Assembly (NCBI RefSeq): GCF_021738965.1
Contig: NZ_JAKKOQ010000017.1
Span: 34,053-98,052, forward strand
Direction: 5' to 3'
Source of the DNA: Gordonia zhenghanii
GTDB lineage: Bacteria > Actinomycetota > Actinomycetes > Mycobacteriales > Mycobacteriaceae
Length of the DNA stretch: 64,000 nt
The notes beneath the pieces are model-generated. The model was not told the origin of the DNA. It searched no databases and saw nothing but the letters and a program-made list of their open reading frames with translations. Shown here piece after piece: positions 8,215-17,017 of this stretch. Numbering within the stretch: position 1 is the first letter of the stretch; each line of letters opens with the position of its first letter. The translations under genes and the position numbers were made by a program.

Positions 8215-8489
8215 CGGACGTTCCACCGGTTGCGCTCGCCGAACACCCAGCGACCCGCCAGGTAGACGGCGACGATCGCCGAGGCCGTTGTGATGAAGAT
8301 CCACGATGCCTGGACGACGGCGAAGATGATCGCGAGAAGGACCGCGGTCGTCGCGATGACGAAGAGTTCACGTGATCGCGTCGGGGCGGGCCCGAGGCGG
8401 CAGCAGTCGATGAACAGGTCGTTCATGGAGGCTTCGCGGAACCCGGGAGCGTGGCGGTTGGGACTGGGAGCGTTCGCTGTCGTGTTCAT
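8211..8489 (-). CDS. Small membrane protein, first gene of ABC/two-component operon
   Basis: A 92-residue protein with two adjacent hydrophobic segments at about residues 41-60 and 62-80 and a basic end (FGERNRWNVR). Its stop overlaps the ABC ATPase start, so it is the first gene of the five-gene operon. I do not recognise the family. It could be an accessory subunit or leader of the exporter. Confidence 0.6.
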   Translation of the reverse strand: MNTTANAPSPNRHAPGFREASMNDLFIDCCRLGPAPTRSRELFVIATTAVLLAIIFAVVQASWIFITTASAIVAVYLAGRWVFGERNRWNVR

Positions 8490-8640
8490 GACTCCAGCGT
8501 CGTCGGAGGAGGCGCGCGCCAGTAGTGCGTCACGTCATCGGTCCGTGTGGGTTTCGCACGGGTCGGTGATGACAGATGTCATGAGGTGGTGTTCGGAGAA
8601 CCGGGGCGGAACTGTCGTAGGGCGGTGCCATGATCTGCGC

Positions 8641-9843
8641 ATGAGGATTGAGCGGGCGGACGCGTCGATCCTGCACGCTGACCTCGATTCGTTTTATGCC
8701 TCGGTGGAGCAGCGCGACCATCCCGCTCTGCGCGGCCGACCGGTGCTCGTCGGATCCGGTGTGGTGCTCGCGGCCAGCTACGAGGCCAAGGCGGTCGGCG
8801 TCCGGTCGCCGATGCCCGGACACGAGGCTCGCGCACTGTGTCCGACGGCGATCACCGTGCCGCCGCGGTTCGACGCGTACCTGGAGGCATCGCGCGCCGT
8901 GTTCGATGTCTTCGGCGATGTGACGCCGCTCGTCGAAGGCATCTCGGTGGACGAGGCGTTCCTGGATGTCGGCGGGATGCGAAAGATCAGCGGGACACCG
9001 GTGGAGATCGCCGCCCGACTCCGCGAACGGGTACGGATCGACGTCGGGTTGCCGATCACCGTCGGTGTCGCGCGCAGCAAGTTCCTCGCCAAGGTCGCCA
9101 GTGCGGTCGGCAAACCCGACGGGCTCCTCGAGGTACCGGCAGGCGGAGAACTCGCCTTCCTTCATCCGCTGCCGGTCCGCCGGCTGTGGGGTGTCGGCGA
9201 GAAGACCGAGGCGCGGCTGCGTGACGCCGGGATCAGCACGGTCGGCCAGATCGCGCAGTTCGGCGAGCGAGGGATGTGCTCGCTCCTCGGGCATGGCAGC
9301 GGCCGCCACCTGTACGCGCTGTCGATGGCGCGTGATCCGCGTCGTGTCGAGACTCGTCGACGTCGCGGTTCGATCGGCGCACAACGTGCACTCGGCAGGC
9401 GGATCAAGTCGGAGTCCGACATCGAGGCGACCCTGCTGGCCATCGTCGACCGGCTCGGTGCGCGGTTGCGTGGAGCGGACCGAATGACCCGGACCGTCGT
9501 CCTCCGCCTGCGCTTCCACGACTTCGATCAGGTCACGCGGTCGAGGTCGCTACGGGAGCCGACCGACTCGACCGCCGTGGTGCTCGCGGTGGCGCGCGGA
9601 CTCCTCGACGAGGCGATGCCGCTCGTCCGCGACCGCGGATGCACGCTGATCGGACTGTCGTTGACCAACCTCGAGGATCACGGGCCGGTGCAGCTCGCGA
9701 TCCCGTTCGATGCTCCCGACCACTCTGCCGACCTCGACCTCGCAGTCGACGCTCTACGGGGAAAATTCGGTCGCGACGCCCTCACCCGCGGCGCGTTACT
9801 GCACCGGGATCACGGACCGGACGCGCCGATGCTGCCCGACTGA
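8641..9843 (+). CDS. dinB: DNA polymerase IV (Y family)
   Basis: A 400-residue translesion polymerase. The catalytic palm begins A-D-L-D-S-F-Y-A-S-V-E at residue 14, and the second metal-binding motif S-V-D-E-A-F-L-D-V is near residue 103. A thumb helix-hairpin-helix follows (L-W-G-V-G-E-K-T near 182), then the little-finger domain to the end. The ATG at 8641 is chosen because homology begins immediately; the open frame upstream is antisense to other genes. No clear beta-clamp-binding pentapeptide is seen at the extreme C-terminus, although Q-L-A-I-P-F near residue 353 resembles one. Confidence 0.92.
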   Translation: MRIERADASILHADLDSFYASVEQRDHPALRGRPVLVGSGVVLAASYEAKAVGVRSPMPGHEARALCPTAITVPPRFDAYLEASRAVFDVFGDVTPLVEGISVDEAFLDVGGMRKISGTPVEIAARLRERVRIDVGLPITVGVARSKFLAKVASAVGKPDGLLEVPAGGELAFLHPLPVRRLWGVGEKTEARLRDAGISTVGQIAQFGERGMCSLLGHGSGRHLYALSMARDPRRVETRRRRGSIGAQRALGRRIKSESDIEATLLAIVDRLGARLRGADRMTRTVVLRLRFHDFDQVTRSRSLREPTDSTAVVLAVARGLLDEAMPLVRDRGCTLIGLSLTNLEDHGPVQLAIPFDAPDHSADLDLAVDALRGKFGRDALTRGALLHRDHGPDAPMLPD

Positions 9844-9851
9844 TTCAGCCG

Positions 9852-11441
9852 TCACGCCTCGCCGAACGTGAGAGCGCGGTTGGCTGCGGCGTGGGCGGCT
9901 TCGGCGACGAGGGGTGTCAAGGACAGTCGAGTGCGTCGTTCGAGAACGTCGTCGACGGTGACGGCGCCTTCCGCGACGACGCCGAACGTCAGCTCGGCTC
10001 CGGTGATGGACGTGCCGTCGGCGACCGGCGCGGCAAGGCCGGCGTCCGCGTCGCCGAGTGCGAGAACAGCAGGCGCCTCGGTTCCGTACTTGGCGACCAA
10101 GCGTTGCGGCGCCGATACTTTCGCAAGTTCGGACGCCGGGTCGTTGGATGCGGGTGCACCGACCAGACCCAGGGTTCGGGTCCGGCACGGCCCGGCCTGG
10201 AGACCGGAGGTCGCCACGGCGGCGTCGACCGCGTCCTGCGCCATGCGACGGTAGGTGGTGAGCTTGCCGCCGACCACGGTGACCAGGCCGTCGGCGCGTG
10301 TGAGGACGGCGTGCTTGCGGGACACATCCGAGGTCTCGCCCGCACCGGAGTCGAGGAGTGGCCGCAGACCGGAGAATGTCGCCAGGATGTCGTCGCGGGT
10401 CAGGGGAGTGCCGAGCGCGAGATTCACGGTGTCCAGCAGGAAGTCGATCTCCGACTCTTCGGCCTGGGGTACATCGGGGATCTCACCGGAGGTCTCCTCG
10501 TCGGTGAGCCCGACGTAGACGCGACCGTCCGGTTGGGGAAGGGCGAACACGTAACGACCGAAGTGTCCGGGAACGGCGACGGTGAGGCCTGCGCGCAGAC
10601 CGCGGAAGCTGTCCTGGCTCATCACCAGGTGGGTTCCCCGGCTGGGACGAAGCGCAATCGACGAGTCCACCTGTGCCGACCAGACGCCGGTGGCGTTGAT
10701 GACGGCCGAAGACCTGATCTCGAAGGTGTGGCCGGTCAGTTCGTCGGTGACGGCGACCGATGTTCCGGTCACCTGGTCGGCGCGAGCGTGGGTCAGAATG
10801 GTGGCGCCGAGCGACGCCGCGGTACGGGCGAGGCCGGTGACCAGGCGCGCGTCGTCGTTGAGCTGACCGTCCCAGTTGAGGAGGCCGCCGCGGAGACCGT
10901 CTCGTCGGACCGTCGGGGCCAGGGCGGCGACCTCGGCGGCTGGGATCCGGCTGGACCGGGCGAGCGTGGCCGACGGTGTGCGCGCAGCGATTCGCAGTGC
11001 GTCACCGGCCAGGAAACCGGCACGCGTGATGGCGGCGTCGAACAGCGACACGTCCTCGAGGAGGGGAACCACCTGCGGTAACGGGCGCACCAGGTGCGGC
11101 GCGATGTTCCGGATCAGCGCGTTGCGCTCCACGGCGCTCTCGTAAGCGATCCCGACGGCTGCGGACGCCAGATACCGGAGCCCTCCGTGCACGAGCTTGG
11201 ACGACCATCGGCTGGTGCCGAATGCGAGGTCCCGGCTCTCGATCAACACCGTGGACAGCCCTCGTGACACGGCGTCGAGTGCCACTCCCGCGCCGGTGAC
11301 GCCGCCGCCGATCACCACGAGATCTGCACTGGGAGCCGCGGTGAGTCGAGTCAGCTCGTCGGCACGCCTGGCGGGCGACAACAGCGACGCGGGGGCGATC
11401 GCGGGGTGCGAGGCCAGGATCTCGGAGGGGTGCACGGTCAT
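9852..11441 (-). CDS. glpD: Glycerol-3-phosphate dehydrogenase (FAD-dependent)
   Basis: A 529-residue flavoenzyme that oxidises sn-glycerol 3-phosphate to dihydroxyacetone phosphate at the membrane. The FAD-binding G-G-G-V-T-G-A-G motif is at about residue 46, and S-S-K-L-V-H-G-G-L-R-Y-L near residue 81 is characteristic of GlpD. The C-terminal DAO_C domain (about 385-520) is present. Its ATG overlaps the stop of the TetR gene (ATGA), so repressor and enzyme are co-transcribed. Gene order with the divergent flavoprotein and diacylglycerol-kinase-like gene matches the mycobacterial glpD1 locus. Confidence 0.92.
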   Translation of the reverse strand: MTVHPSEILASHPAIAPASLLSPARRADELTRLTAAPSADLVVIGGGVTGAGVALDAVSRGLSTVLIESRDLAFGTSRWSSKLVHGGLRYLASAAVGIAYESAVERNALIRNIAPHLVRPLPQVVPLLEDVSLFDAAITRAGFLAGDALRIAARTPSATLARSSRIPAAEVAALAPTVRRDGLRGGLLNWDGQLNDDARLVTGLARTAASLGATILTHARADQVTGTSVAVTDELTGHTFEIRSSAVINATGVWSAQVDSSIALRPSRGTHLVMSQDSFRGLRAGLTVAVPGHFGRYVFALPQPDGRVYVGLTDEETSGEIPDVPQAEESEIDFLLDTVNLALGTPLTRDDILATFSGLRPLLDSGAGETSDVSRKHAVLTRADGLVTVVGGKLTTYRRMAQDAVDAAVATSGLQAGPCRTRTLGLVGAPASNDPASELAKVSAPQRLVAKYGTEAPAVLALGDADAGLAAPVADGTSITGAELTFGVVAEGAVTVDDVLERRTRLSLTPLVAEAAHAAANRALTFGEA

Positions 11442-12052
11442 GGGCGGAGGTACCTTTCCAGGAGATCGGAGAGTTCGTCGTCGAGTTCGTGGTCGTTGTC
11501 GGGATCGGCGAACACCGGACCGGTCAGTGCGAACGACCAGGCCATCTGGAGAACGGTGGTCGCGATGCGGTGCGGATCGCCGTCACGGATCTGCCCGCTG
11601 GACTGGCCGCGGCCGATCATCGTCTCGATCATCTCGAGCTGACTGCGGGACGTCCGGCCAGTGCGGTGCAGCAGGTACGGCATCAGGAACTCGGGGTCGA
11701 GTTCGACGATCCGTTGCAGCAGAGGATGCGCGCGTGCTTCGCGCACCAGGTGCACCAGCGTGATGATCATCGTCCGCCGCGTCGCGGGTTCATCGGTTAC
11801 CGGAGCCTGTGCCGCGATGCGGGTGAACTCGCGCGTGGTGATCTGTGCGGCCAACGACTCCACGTTCGGGTAGCGACGGTAGAGGGTGGCGCGCGATACG
11901 TCCGCGCTGCGTGCGACGTCGGCCATGGTGGTTCGGCGGATGCCGATGGTGGACATCAGCCGGGTCGCGGCGTCGAGAATCGTGTCTTCGCTGATGGCGT
12001 TCGACGCCTGACGTCGTACTGGCGATTCAGACCCGTTGAGTTGCTGCGACAT
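11438..12052 (-). CDS. TetR-family transcriptional regulator of the glpD block
   Basis: A 204-residue TetR repressor. The N-terminal helix-turn-helix (about residues 22-66) has I-L-D-A-A-T-R-L-M and A-D-V-S-R-A-T-L-Y-R-R-Y-P, and the remaining helices form the ligand domain. The ATG at 12052 precedes M-S-Q-Q-L-N-G; a longer frame upstream is antisense to the flavoprotein. It is coupled to glpD and divergent from the flavoprotein gene over 43 bases. An ACATA-A-TATGT inverted repeat lies on its start codon, suggesting autoregulation and control of both directions. The ligand is unknown; a lipid or acyl-CoA is plausible from context. Confidence 0.85.
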   Translation of the reverse strand: MSQQLNGSESPVRRQASNAISEDTILDAATRLMSTIGIRRTTMADVARSADVSRATLYRRYPNVESLAAQITTREFTRIAAQAPVTDEPATRRTMIITLVHLVREARAHPLLQRIVELDPEFLMPYLLHRTGRTSRSQLEMIETMIGRGQSSGQIRDGDPHRIATTVLQMAWSFALTGPVFADPDNDHELDDELSDLLERYLRP

Positions 12053-12059
12053 AATATGT
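12049..12059. promoter_or_regulatory. Candidate TetR operator
   Basis: An 11-base inverted repeat, ACATA-A-TATGT, in the 43-base divergent region. It overlaps the start codon of the TetR gene and lies 37 bases before the flavoprotein start. Operator function is inferred from position. Confidence 0.35.
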
Positions 12060-12095
12060 AAGACTGTATCAGCAAAACCCAACGGAAGGTCGTCC

Positions 12096-13697
12096 ATGAC
12101 CCAGCGCGAGACCACCGTCGACGTCGTCGACTTCACCCCCGGCCGGTGGGGGAACCCGAATGACCAGATGGAACTGTCCGACTCGGTGCTCAAGGCGCTG
12201 ACGATGCTCGGTATCGATGAGCCCGCTCCGACGCCCGTCGAGGTGGCGATCCCGCAGACCAGGCTCGACTCGGATGCGCACGGAGCGCTCACCGCGACTG
12301 GCGCACGGGTCGACTCTTCCGATGCTGCGCGCACCAAACGACTGCGCGGCTACTCGACTCCGGATCTTCTCAAGTTCCGTGCGGGCGACGGCGGCGACGC
12401 CCCGGACGCTGTCGTCGAACCGCTCGATACAGACCAAGTAGCCGCAGTGCTCGCCGTGTGCGACGACCGTCGCATCGGGTTGAGTCCGTTCGCGGGCGGC
12501 ACGGCAGTCACGGGAGGCCTGGCGCCGGACCGTTCACGACCGGTCATCAGCCTCGATCTACGCCAGTTGACCGGACTGCTCGAGCTCGATGAGATCTCAC
12601 AGATCGCCACGTTCGCGGCCGGTACCCGGTTGCCCGACGCCGAGCGCCTGCTGGGGGAGCACGGGTTCGAGCTCGGTCACTTTCCGCAGTCGTACGAGGG
12701 CGCGACGATCGGCGGCTGCGCGGTCACCAGGTCGGCCGGACAGTCGTCGATCGGCTACGGGCGCTTCGATGACATGGTGGTCGGACTGACGGTGGCCACG
12801 CCGACCGGCATCGCCGAGATCGGCACGGCGCCCAAGTCGGCTGCCGGCCCGGACCTTCGTCAGTTGTTCCTGGGCAGCGAAGGCGCATTCGGCGTCGTCA
12901 CGACGGTTCGCGTGCACGTGCACCCGGTACCGACGGTGCGACGGTTCTACGGCTGGCACTTCTCCGACTTCGCATCGGGTTCGGCCGCCATGCGTGCCCT
13001 CGCGCAGTCCGCGGTGAAACCGACCGTGCTCCGACTGTCCGACGAGGCGGAGACGGGTCTCAACCTGGCGAACCCGTCTGCCGCAGGCAGTGCGTCCGCG
13101 TCCACCCCGGCGGGCGGTTGCCTCATGATCGTCGGATTCGAAGGCGACGAGGCCGACGTCGACTGCCGCGACACGTACGTGAGTGCGCGCCTCGCCGAGC
13201 TCGATGGCACACCGCTGGGCACCGAGGCAGGCGAGCACTGGCGGACCGGTCGCTTCCGCGGCCCGTACATGCGGGATCCGCTGCTCGATGCGGGCGCGCT
13301 GGTGGAGACCTTGGAGACGGTGACGTTCTGGTCGAACCTCGATGCGCTGAAGGTCGCAGTCACCGCGGCGATCACCGGGGCGCTCGGCGACCAGGGCACG
13401 CCAGCCGTCGTCATGTGCCACATCTCGCACGTGTACCCCACCGGGGCTTCCCTCTACTTCACGGTCATTGCGAATGCACTCGATGATCCGCAGAAGCAGT
13501 GGGCCGCGGCGAAATCGGCGGCGAACGCGGCGATTCGCGCCGCCGGTGCGTCGATCACGCACCATCACGCAGTCGGGACCGACCACCAGTCGACGTACCT
13601 GCAGGAGATCGGCGACGTCCAGGTACGAGCGCTACGCGCCGTGAAGGACGCCCTGGACCCGAACGGCGTCCTCAACCCGGGCGTGCTGCTGCCGTGA
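12096..13697 (+). CDS. FAD-binding oxidase, alkyldihydroxyacetonephosphate synthase-like
   Basis: A 533-residue flavoprotein of the vanillyl-alcohol-oxidase/PCMH fold. The FAD-binding segment S-P-F-A-G-G-T-A-V-T-G-G is near residue 137, and S-Y-E-G-A-T-I-G-G-C-A near 202. The C-terminus has a histidine cluster, T-H-H-H-A-V-G-T-D-H, at the site used for catalysis in alkylglycerone-phosphate synthases. ATG 12096 has CGGAAGG upstream. The stop overlaps the GTG of the kinase gene. In this context it may act on glycerol-derived lipids; ether-lipid synthesis itself is not shown. Confidence 0.85.
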   Translation: MTQRETTVDVVDFTPGRWGNPNDQMELSDSVLKALTMLGIDEPAPTPVEVAIPQTRLDSDAHGALTATGARVDSSDAARTKRLRGYSTPDLLKFRAGDGGDAPDAVVEPLDTDQVAAVLAVCDDRRIGLSPFAGGTAVTGGLAPDRSRPVISLDLRQLTGLLELDEISQIATFAAGTRLPDAERLLGEHGFELGHFPQSYEGATIGGCAVTRSAGQSSIGYGRFDDMVVGLTVATPTGIAEIGTAPKSAAGPDLRQLFLGSEGAFGVVTTVRVHVHPVPTVRRFYGWHFSDFASGSAAMRALAQSAVKPTVLRLSDEAETGLNLANPSAAGSASASTPAGGCLMIVGFEGDEADVDCRDTYVSARLAELDGTPLGTEAGEHWRTGRFRGPYMRDPLLDAGALVETLETVTFWSNLDALKVAVTAAITGALGDQGTPAVVMCHISHVYPTGASLYFTVIANALDDPQKQWAAAKSAANAAIRAAGASITHHHAVGTDHQSTYLQEIGDVQVRALRAVKDALDPNGVLNPGVLLP

Positions 13698-14602
13698 AGT
13701 CAGGACCCCGGACGTCGATTACGGCGGTGGTGAACCCCGTCTCCGGAGGTGGAGCCGCGAAGCGGCAGTGGTCTGCGGTTACCGAAGAACTCGCGCGCCT
13801 CGGCTACGCGGAGGTGCAGGTCGTCGAATCGGAGTCGTCCGAGCACGCGACGCGAGCGGGCGCCGACTCCGCGCGCAGGGGATCGGTGACGGTCGCGGTG
13901 GGCGGAGACGGGCACGTTCGCGACGTCGCCGAAGGCGTGCTGAGCGTTCCAGGCGCGTCGCTGGGCATCGCTCCTGCGGGCCGAGGAAACGACCTCACCA
14001 GGCACCTGGGGATTCCGCACGATCCGGTGGGGATCGCCGCCGTCATCGCGGGCGGAACGACCCGGCACATCGACGTCCTCGACGTCGCTCGCCCCGACGG
14101 CGGAACGTCGATCGCGGTCGGGAACGTGTACGCGGGTCTCGATTCGGTGGCCACGGAACTGATCAACGGCCTCCGGTGGATGGGCCCGATCGCTTACCGG
14201 GTGGCGCCTGTGCTCGCCGCGCTTCGGTGGAAGCCGGTCGACGTGACCCTCACCGTCGACGGCGAACGACGGAACGTACAGGCCCACATGGTGGTGATCG
14301 CGAACTCGGGCGATTACGGACACGGCCTCCGGGTGGTTCCGTCCGCCTCGGTCGACAGCGGCGACCTCCAGATCATGCTGTTGCACGGCAACCGGTCCAA
14401 ATATCGGTTGGCGAGCCTGATGAAACAGGCGAAGACCGGTGCGCACGTCAGTCGGAGCGAAGTGGAGATCCTGACCGCGACATCGAGCGTCGAGGCGGCG
14501 TTCGGACGAGCCGTGCCGGTCCACGCCGACGGTGACTATCTGTGCGACCCGCCGGTCACCGTGAAGATCCGCCCCGGGGCGCTGCCCATCCTCGTCCCCT
14601 GA
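13694..14602 (+). CDS. Diacylglycerol kinase-like lipid kinase
   Basis: A 302-residue protein of the DAGK catalytic family. It starts with the N-P-V-S-G-G-G nucleotide-binding loop at about residue 13 and has V-A-V-G-G-D-G-H near residue 70. The usual family motif is G-G-D-G-T followed by N-E; here Thr is replaced by His and the following acid is Asp, which may alter ATP handling. The later A-P-A-G-R-G-N-D motif is intact. The GTG start overlaps the flavoprotein stop (GTGA). The partner order matches a mycobacterial block whose kinase has been linked to phosphatidic acid and mannoside lipids. Confidence 0.82.
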   Translation: MKSGPRTSITAVVNPVSGGGAAKRQWSAVTEELARLGYAEVQVVESESSEHATRAGADSARRGSVTVAVGGDGHVRDVAEGVLSVPGASLGIAPAGRGNDLTRHLGIPHDPVGIAAVIAGGTTRHIDVLDVARPDGGTSIAVGNVYAGLDSVATELINGLRWMGPIAYRVAPVLAALRWKPVDVTLTVDGERRNVQAHMVVIANSGDYGHGLRVVPSASVDSGDLQIMLLHGNRSKYRLASLMKQAKTGAHVSRSEVEILTATSSVEAAFGRAVPVHADGDYLCDPPVTVKIRPGALPILVP

Positions 14603-14614
14603 CGGCTGGACGCG

Positions 14615-15547
14615 TCACGGGCCGACGGTCAGCACCACCTTGCCGCCCGCTCGCCCGCTCGCGACCAGACCGAGAGCGTCGACGGCGTCGGCCACCGGAA
14701 ACGTGCCCGCTACGGGGACGGTCAGCTCGCCCGCGGCGACGAGGCCGAGCAGCGGGCCGCGCATCGCATCGCGGTACGCCGCGCTCTCTGGGTCCAGACC
14801 GGCGACGGCGACGAGACCGTGCTCGGAGGCCGCAGCCTTGTTCGCTGCGGTGATGATGCGGGTCCTGTCCTCGACGAGGGCGACCGACGCGTCGATCGCC
14901 TCGTCGGTTCCGGTCAGGTCTAGCGCCGCAACGGGATCGGTCGCCACGTCGCGGAGCCGGTCCAGGAGACCGTCGCCGTAGGGCACGGCGGTCGCACCGA
15001 ACCGAGTCACCGCGCCCAATCGCTCGGGGCTGGACGTCCCCACCACGCGCACCTCGTCGCGGGCCGCCAACTGCAGCAGGGTGACGCCGACCGCCCCGGA
15101 CGCGCCGTGCACGACGATCGTGTCGCCGGCGGCGACCCGCGTCCGATTCAGCATGTCGGCGGCGGTCGTTCCTGCCAACAGCAAGCCGGCCGCGGTCACG
15201 TCGTCGACCGAATCGGGGAGCACGAACGCCGTGTCGGCGGGAATAGTCGCCGTCGTCGCATACCCGCCGTGGATGCGGAACGCCACTACGCGGTCACCGA
15301 CTGCGAGTGGCCCCGAACCGCCGATCGCGCCTGGTCCGACGGCATCGACGACGCCTGCGATCTCGTAGCCGATCGGCAGCGGAAACGACGTCGCTCGCGC
15401 CACGTGCTTGAGGTCGGCCGGGTTGACGCCTGCCGCCGTGACTGTGACTCGGATCTGATCCGGCCCGGGAACTGGGGCGTCGTAGTCGACGAGCCGAAAA
15501 TCGCTGAGGCCACTCGTGCCGATCGCCTGCCACCGCTGGTTGCGCAT
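14615..15547 (-). CDS. Quinone oxidoreductase-type NADPH dehydrogenase (MDR family)
   Basis: A 310-residue zinc-independent medium-chain reductase. The N-terminal GroES-like domain has G-V-N-P-A-D-L-K and G-Y-E-I-A-G-V-V near residue 65. The NADPH Rossmann motif is V-V-H-G-A-S-G-A-V-G-V near residue 143. No catalytic-zinc Cys/His set is present, as expected for the quinone-reductase branch. ATG 15547 is preferred to a GTG six codons earlier because the conserved N-terminus follows directly. The substrate is unknown. Confidence 0.85.
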   Translation of the reverse strand: MRNQRWQAIGTSGLSDFRLVDYDAPVPGPDQIRVTVTAAGVNPADLKHVARATSFPLPIGYEIAGVVDAVGPGAIGGSGPLAVGDRVVAFRIHGGYATTATIPADTAFVLPDSVDDVTAAGLLLAGTTAADMLNRTRVAAGDTIVVHGASGAVGVTLLQLAARDEVRVVGTSSPERLGAVTRFGATAVPYGDGLLDRLRDVATDPVAALDLTGTDEAIDASVALVEDRTRIITAANKAAASEHGLVAVAGLDPESAAYRDAMRGPLLGLVAAGELTVPVAGTFPVADAVDALGLVASGRAGGKVVLTVGP

Positions 15548-15625
15548 GTCCCGAGAGTAGGTCACGCAGTGCTACGTCCGGACCGATGATTCCGCGGAGC
15601 ACGCACGGCCATTAATGTGACCTGC

Positions 15626-16927
15626 ATGACAAGCAATGTTGATGCGTCGAATCCCGATCTGGTGACGGTGGACGTTCCGACCCACTGGTACAACTTGGCC
15701 GCTGAGCTGGACGATCCGATTCCGCCGCACCTGCATCCGGGCACCAAGGAGCCGGTAGGCCCGGACGACCTCGCCGCTCTGTTCCCCTCGGGCCTCATCG
15801 CCCAGGAGGTGTCGACCGAGCCTTACATCGAGATCCCGGAACCGGTCCGCGAGATCTACAAGATGTGGCGGCCGTCGCCGCTGATCCGGGCCCGCCGGCT
15901 CGAGGAGGCGCTGAACACCAAAGCCCGCATCTACGTCAAGTACGAGGGCGTCAGCCCGGTCGGCAGCCACAAGACGAATTCGGCTGTCGCACAGGCCTAT
16001 TACAACAGCGTCGACGGTGTGAAGAAGCTGACGACCGAGACCGGAGCCGGACAGTGGGGCAGCGCCCTCGCCTTTGCGGGCGCGCAGTTCGGGATCGACG
16101 TCGAGGTCTGGCAGGTGCGGGCCTCGTACGACTCGAAGCCGTACCGCGGCTTCCTGATCCGCACCTACGGCGGCACCCTGCATCCGAGCCCGTCTGATCT
16201 GACCGAAGCCGGTCGCGCGATGCTCGCGAAGGATCCGAACACCACAGGAAGCCTCGGCATGGCGGTGTCGGAGGCAGTCGAGGTCGCAGCGAAGAACGAC
16301 GACACCCGATACGCGCTCGGCAGCGTCCTCAACCACGTCGTGCTGCACCAGAGTGTCATCGGTCAGGAGGCGGTCGACCAGTTGTACGCCGTCGAACCGG
16401 GCGGCGCCGACGTCGTCTTCGGTTGTGCCGGAGGCGGATCGAACCTCGCCGGACTGTCGTTCCCGTTCATCCGGGAGAGGCTCGACGGGCGCAGCAGCCC
16501 GCGCATCGTCGCGGCGGAGCCCTCCGCCTGCCCGTCGATCACGCAGGGCGAGTACCGCTACGACCACGGCGACGTCGCAGGCCTCACTCCGTTGCTCAAG
16601 ATGCACACGCTCGGCATGGACTTCGTCCCGGACCCGATCCACGCGGGCGGCCTGCGGTACCACGGCATGGCACCGGCGCTGAGCCACACCGTCGAACTCG
16701 GACTGGTGGAGGGCATCGCGATTGAACAGCACGATGCGTTCAACGCGGGCGTGCAGTTCGCGCGTACCCAGGGCATCGTGCCCGCGCCGGAGTCGACACA
16801 CGCGATCGCCGCGTGCGCCGCCCACGTCGCGAACAGCGACAAACAAGAAGTGGTCGTCATCGGGTTGTCCGGCCACGGCCAACTCGATCTGCCGTCGTAC
16901 GCGAGCTTCCTCGACGGGGGCTTCTGA
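15626..16927 (+). CDS. trpB: Tryptophan synthase beta chain, TrpB2-type
   Basis: A 433-residue PLP enzyme. The internal-aldimine lysine is in G-S-H-K-T-N-S-A (Lys116), the phosphate loop is G-C-A-G-G-G-S-N near residue 270, and Ser in the late V-V-I-G-L-S-G-H-G segment contacts PLP. Length and the long N-terminal region, with the P-L-I-R-A-R segment at about residues 85-91, fit the TrpB2 branch, which often stands alone without TrpA and can use free indole. No trpA or other trp gene lies nearby. Salvage of indole to tryptophan is the likely role. Confidence 0.88.
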   Translation: MTSNVDASNPDLVTVDVPTHWYNLAAELDDPIPPHLHPGTKEPVGPDDLAALFPSGLIAQEVSTEPYIEIPEPVREIYKMWRPSPLIRARRLEEALNTKARIYVKYEGVSPVGSHKTNSAVAQAYYNSVDGVKKLTTETGAGQWGSALAFAGAQFGIDVEVWQVRASYDSKPYRGFLIRTYGGTLHPSPSDLTEAGRAMLAKDPNTTGSLGMAVSEAVEVAAKNDDTRYALGSVLNHVVLHQSVIGQEAVDQLYAVEPGGADVVFGCAGGGSNLAGLSFPFIRERLDGRSSPRIVAAEPSACPSITQGEYRYDHGDVAGLTPLLKMHTLGMDFVPDPIHAGGLRYHGMAPALSHTVELGLVEGIAIEQHDAFNAGVQFARTQGIVPAPESTHAIAACAAHVANSDKQEVVVIGLSGHGQLDLPSYASFLDGGF

Positions 16928-16960
16928 ACGGCAGGGCTTCTGAACGGGTGCGCCTGAAAG

Positions 16961-17017
16961 CAGTACGCTCATCGGACTTGGTGGACTAATAGTCCTCGGA
17001 GGTCGATGAGCGTACTG
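16961..17017. terminator. Large nested hairpin between convergent genes
   Basis: A 14-base perfect stem (CAGTACGCTCATCG with CGATGAGCGTACTG) encloses a second palindrome, GGACTA-A-TAGTCC. It overlaps the last codons of the minus-strand DUF559 gene, so its bases are also coding. It is a likely bidirectional terminator for trpB and that gene. Confidence 0.55.

Noticed and set aside
7280..8371. N-terminal extension of the ABC permease frame
   Set aside because: Overlaps the ABC ATPase in another frame and is Arg-rich; the ATGA start is better.
8365..8375. TTCACGTGAT as a second parS
   Set aside because: Only 9 of 16 bases match parS, and it lies inside coding sequence.
16928..16960. Repeated GGCTTCTGAACGG after trpB as a functional element
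   Set aside because: Only two short copies from a local duplication at the 3' end; no further structure.
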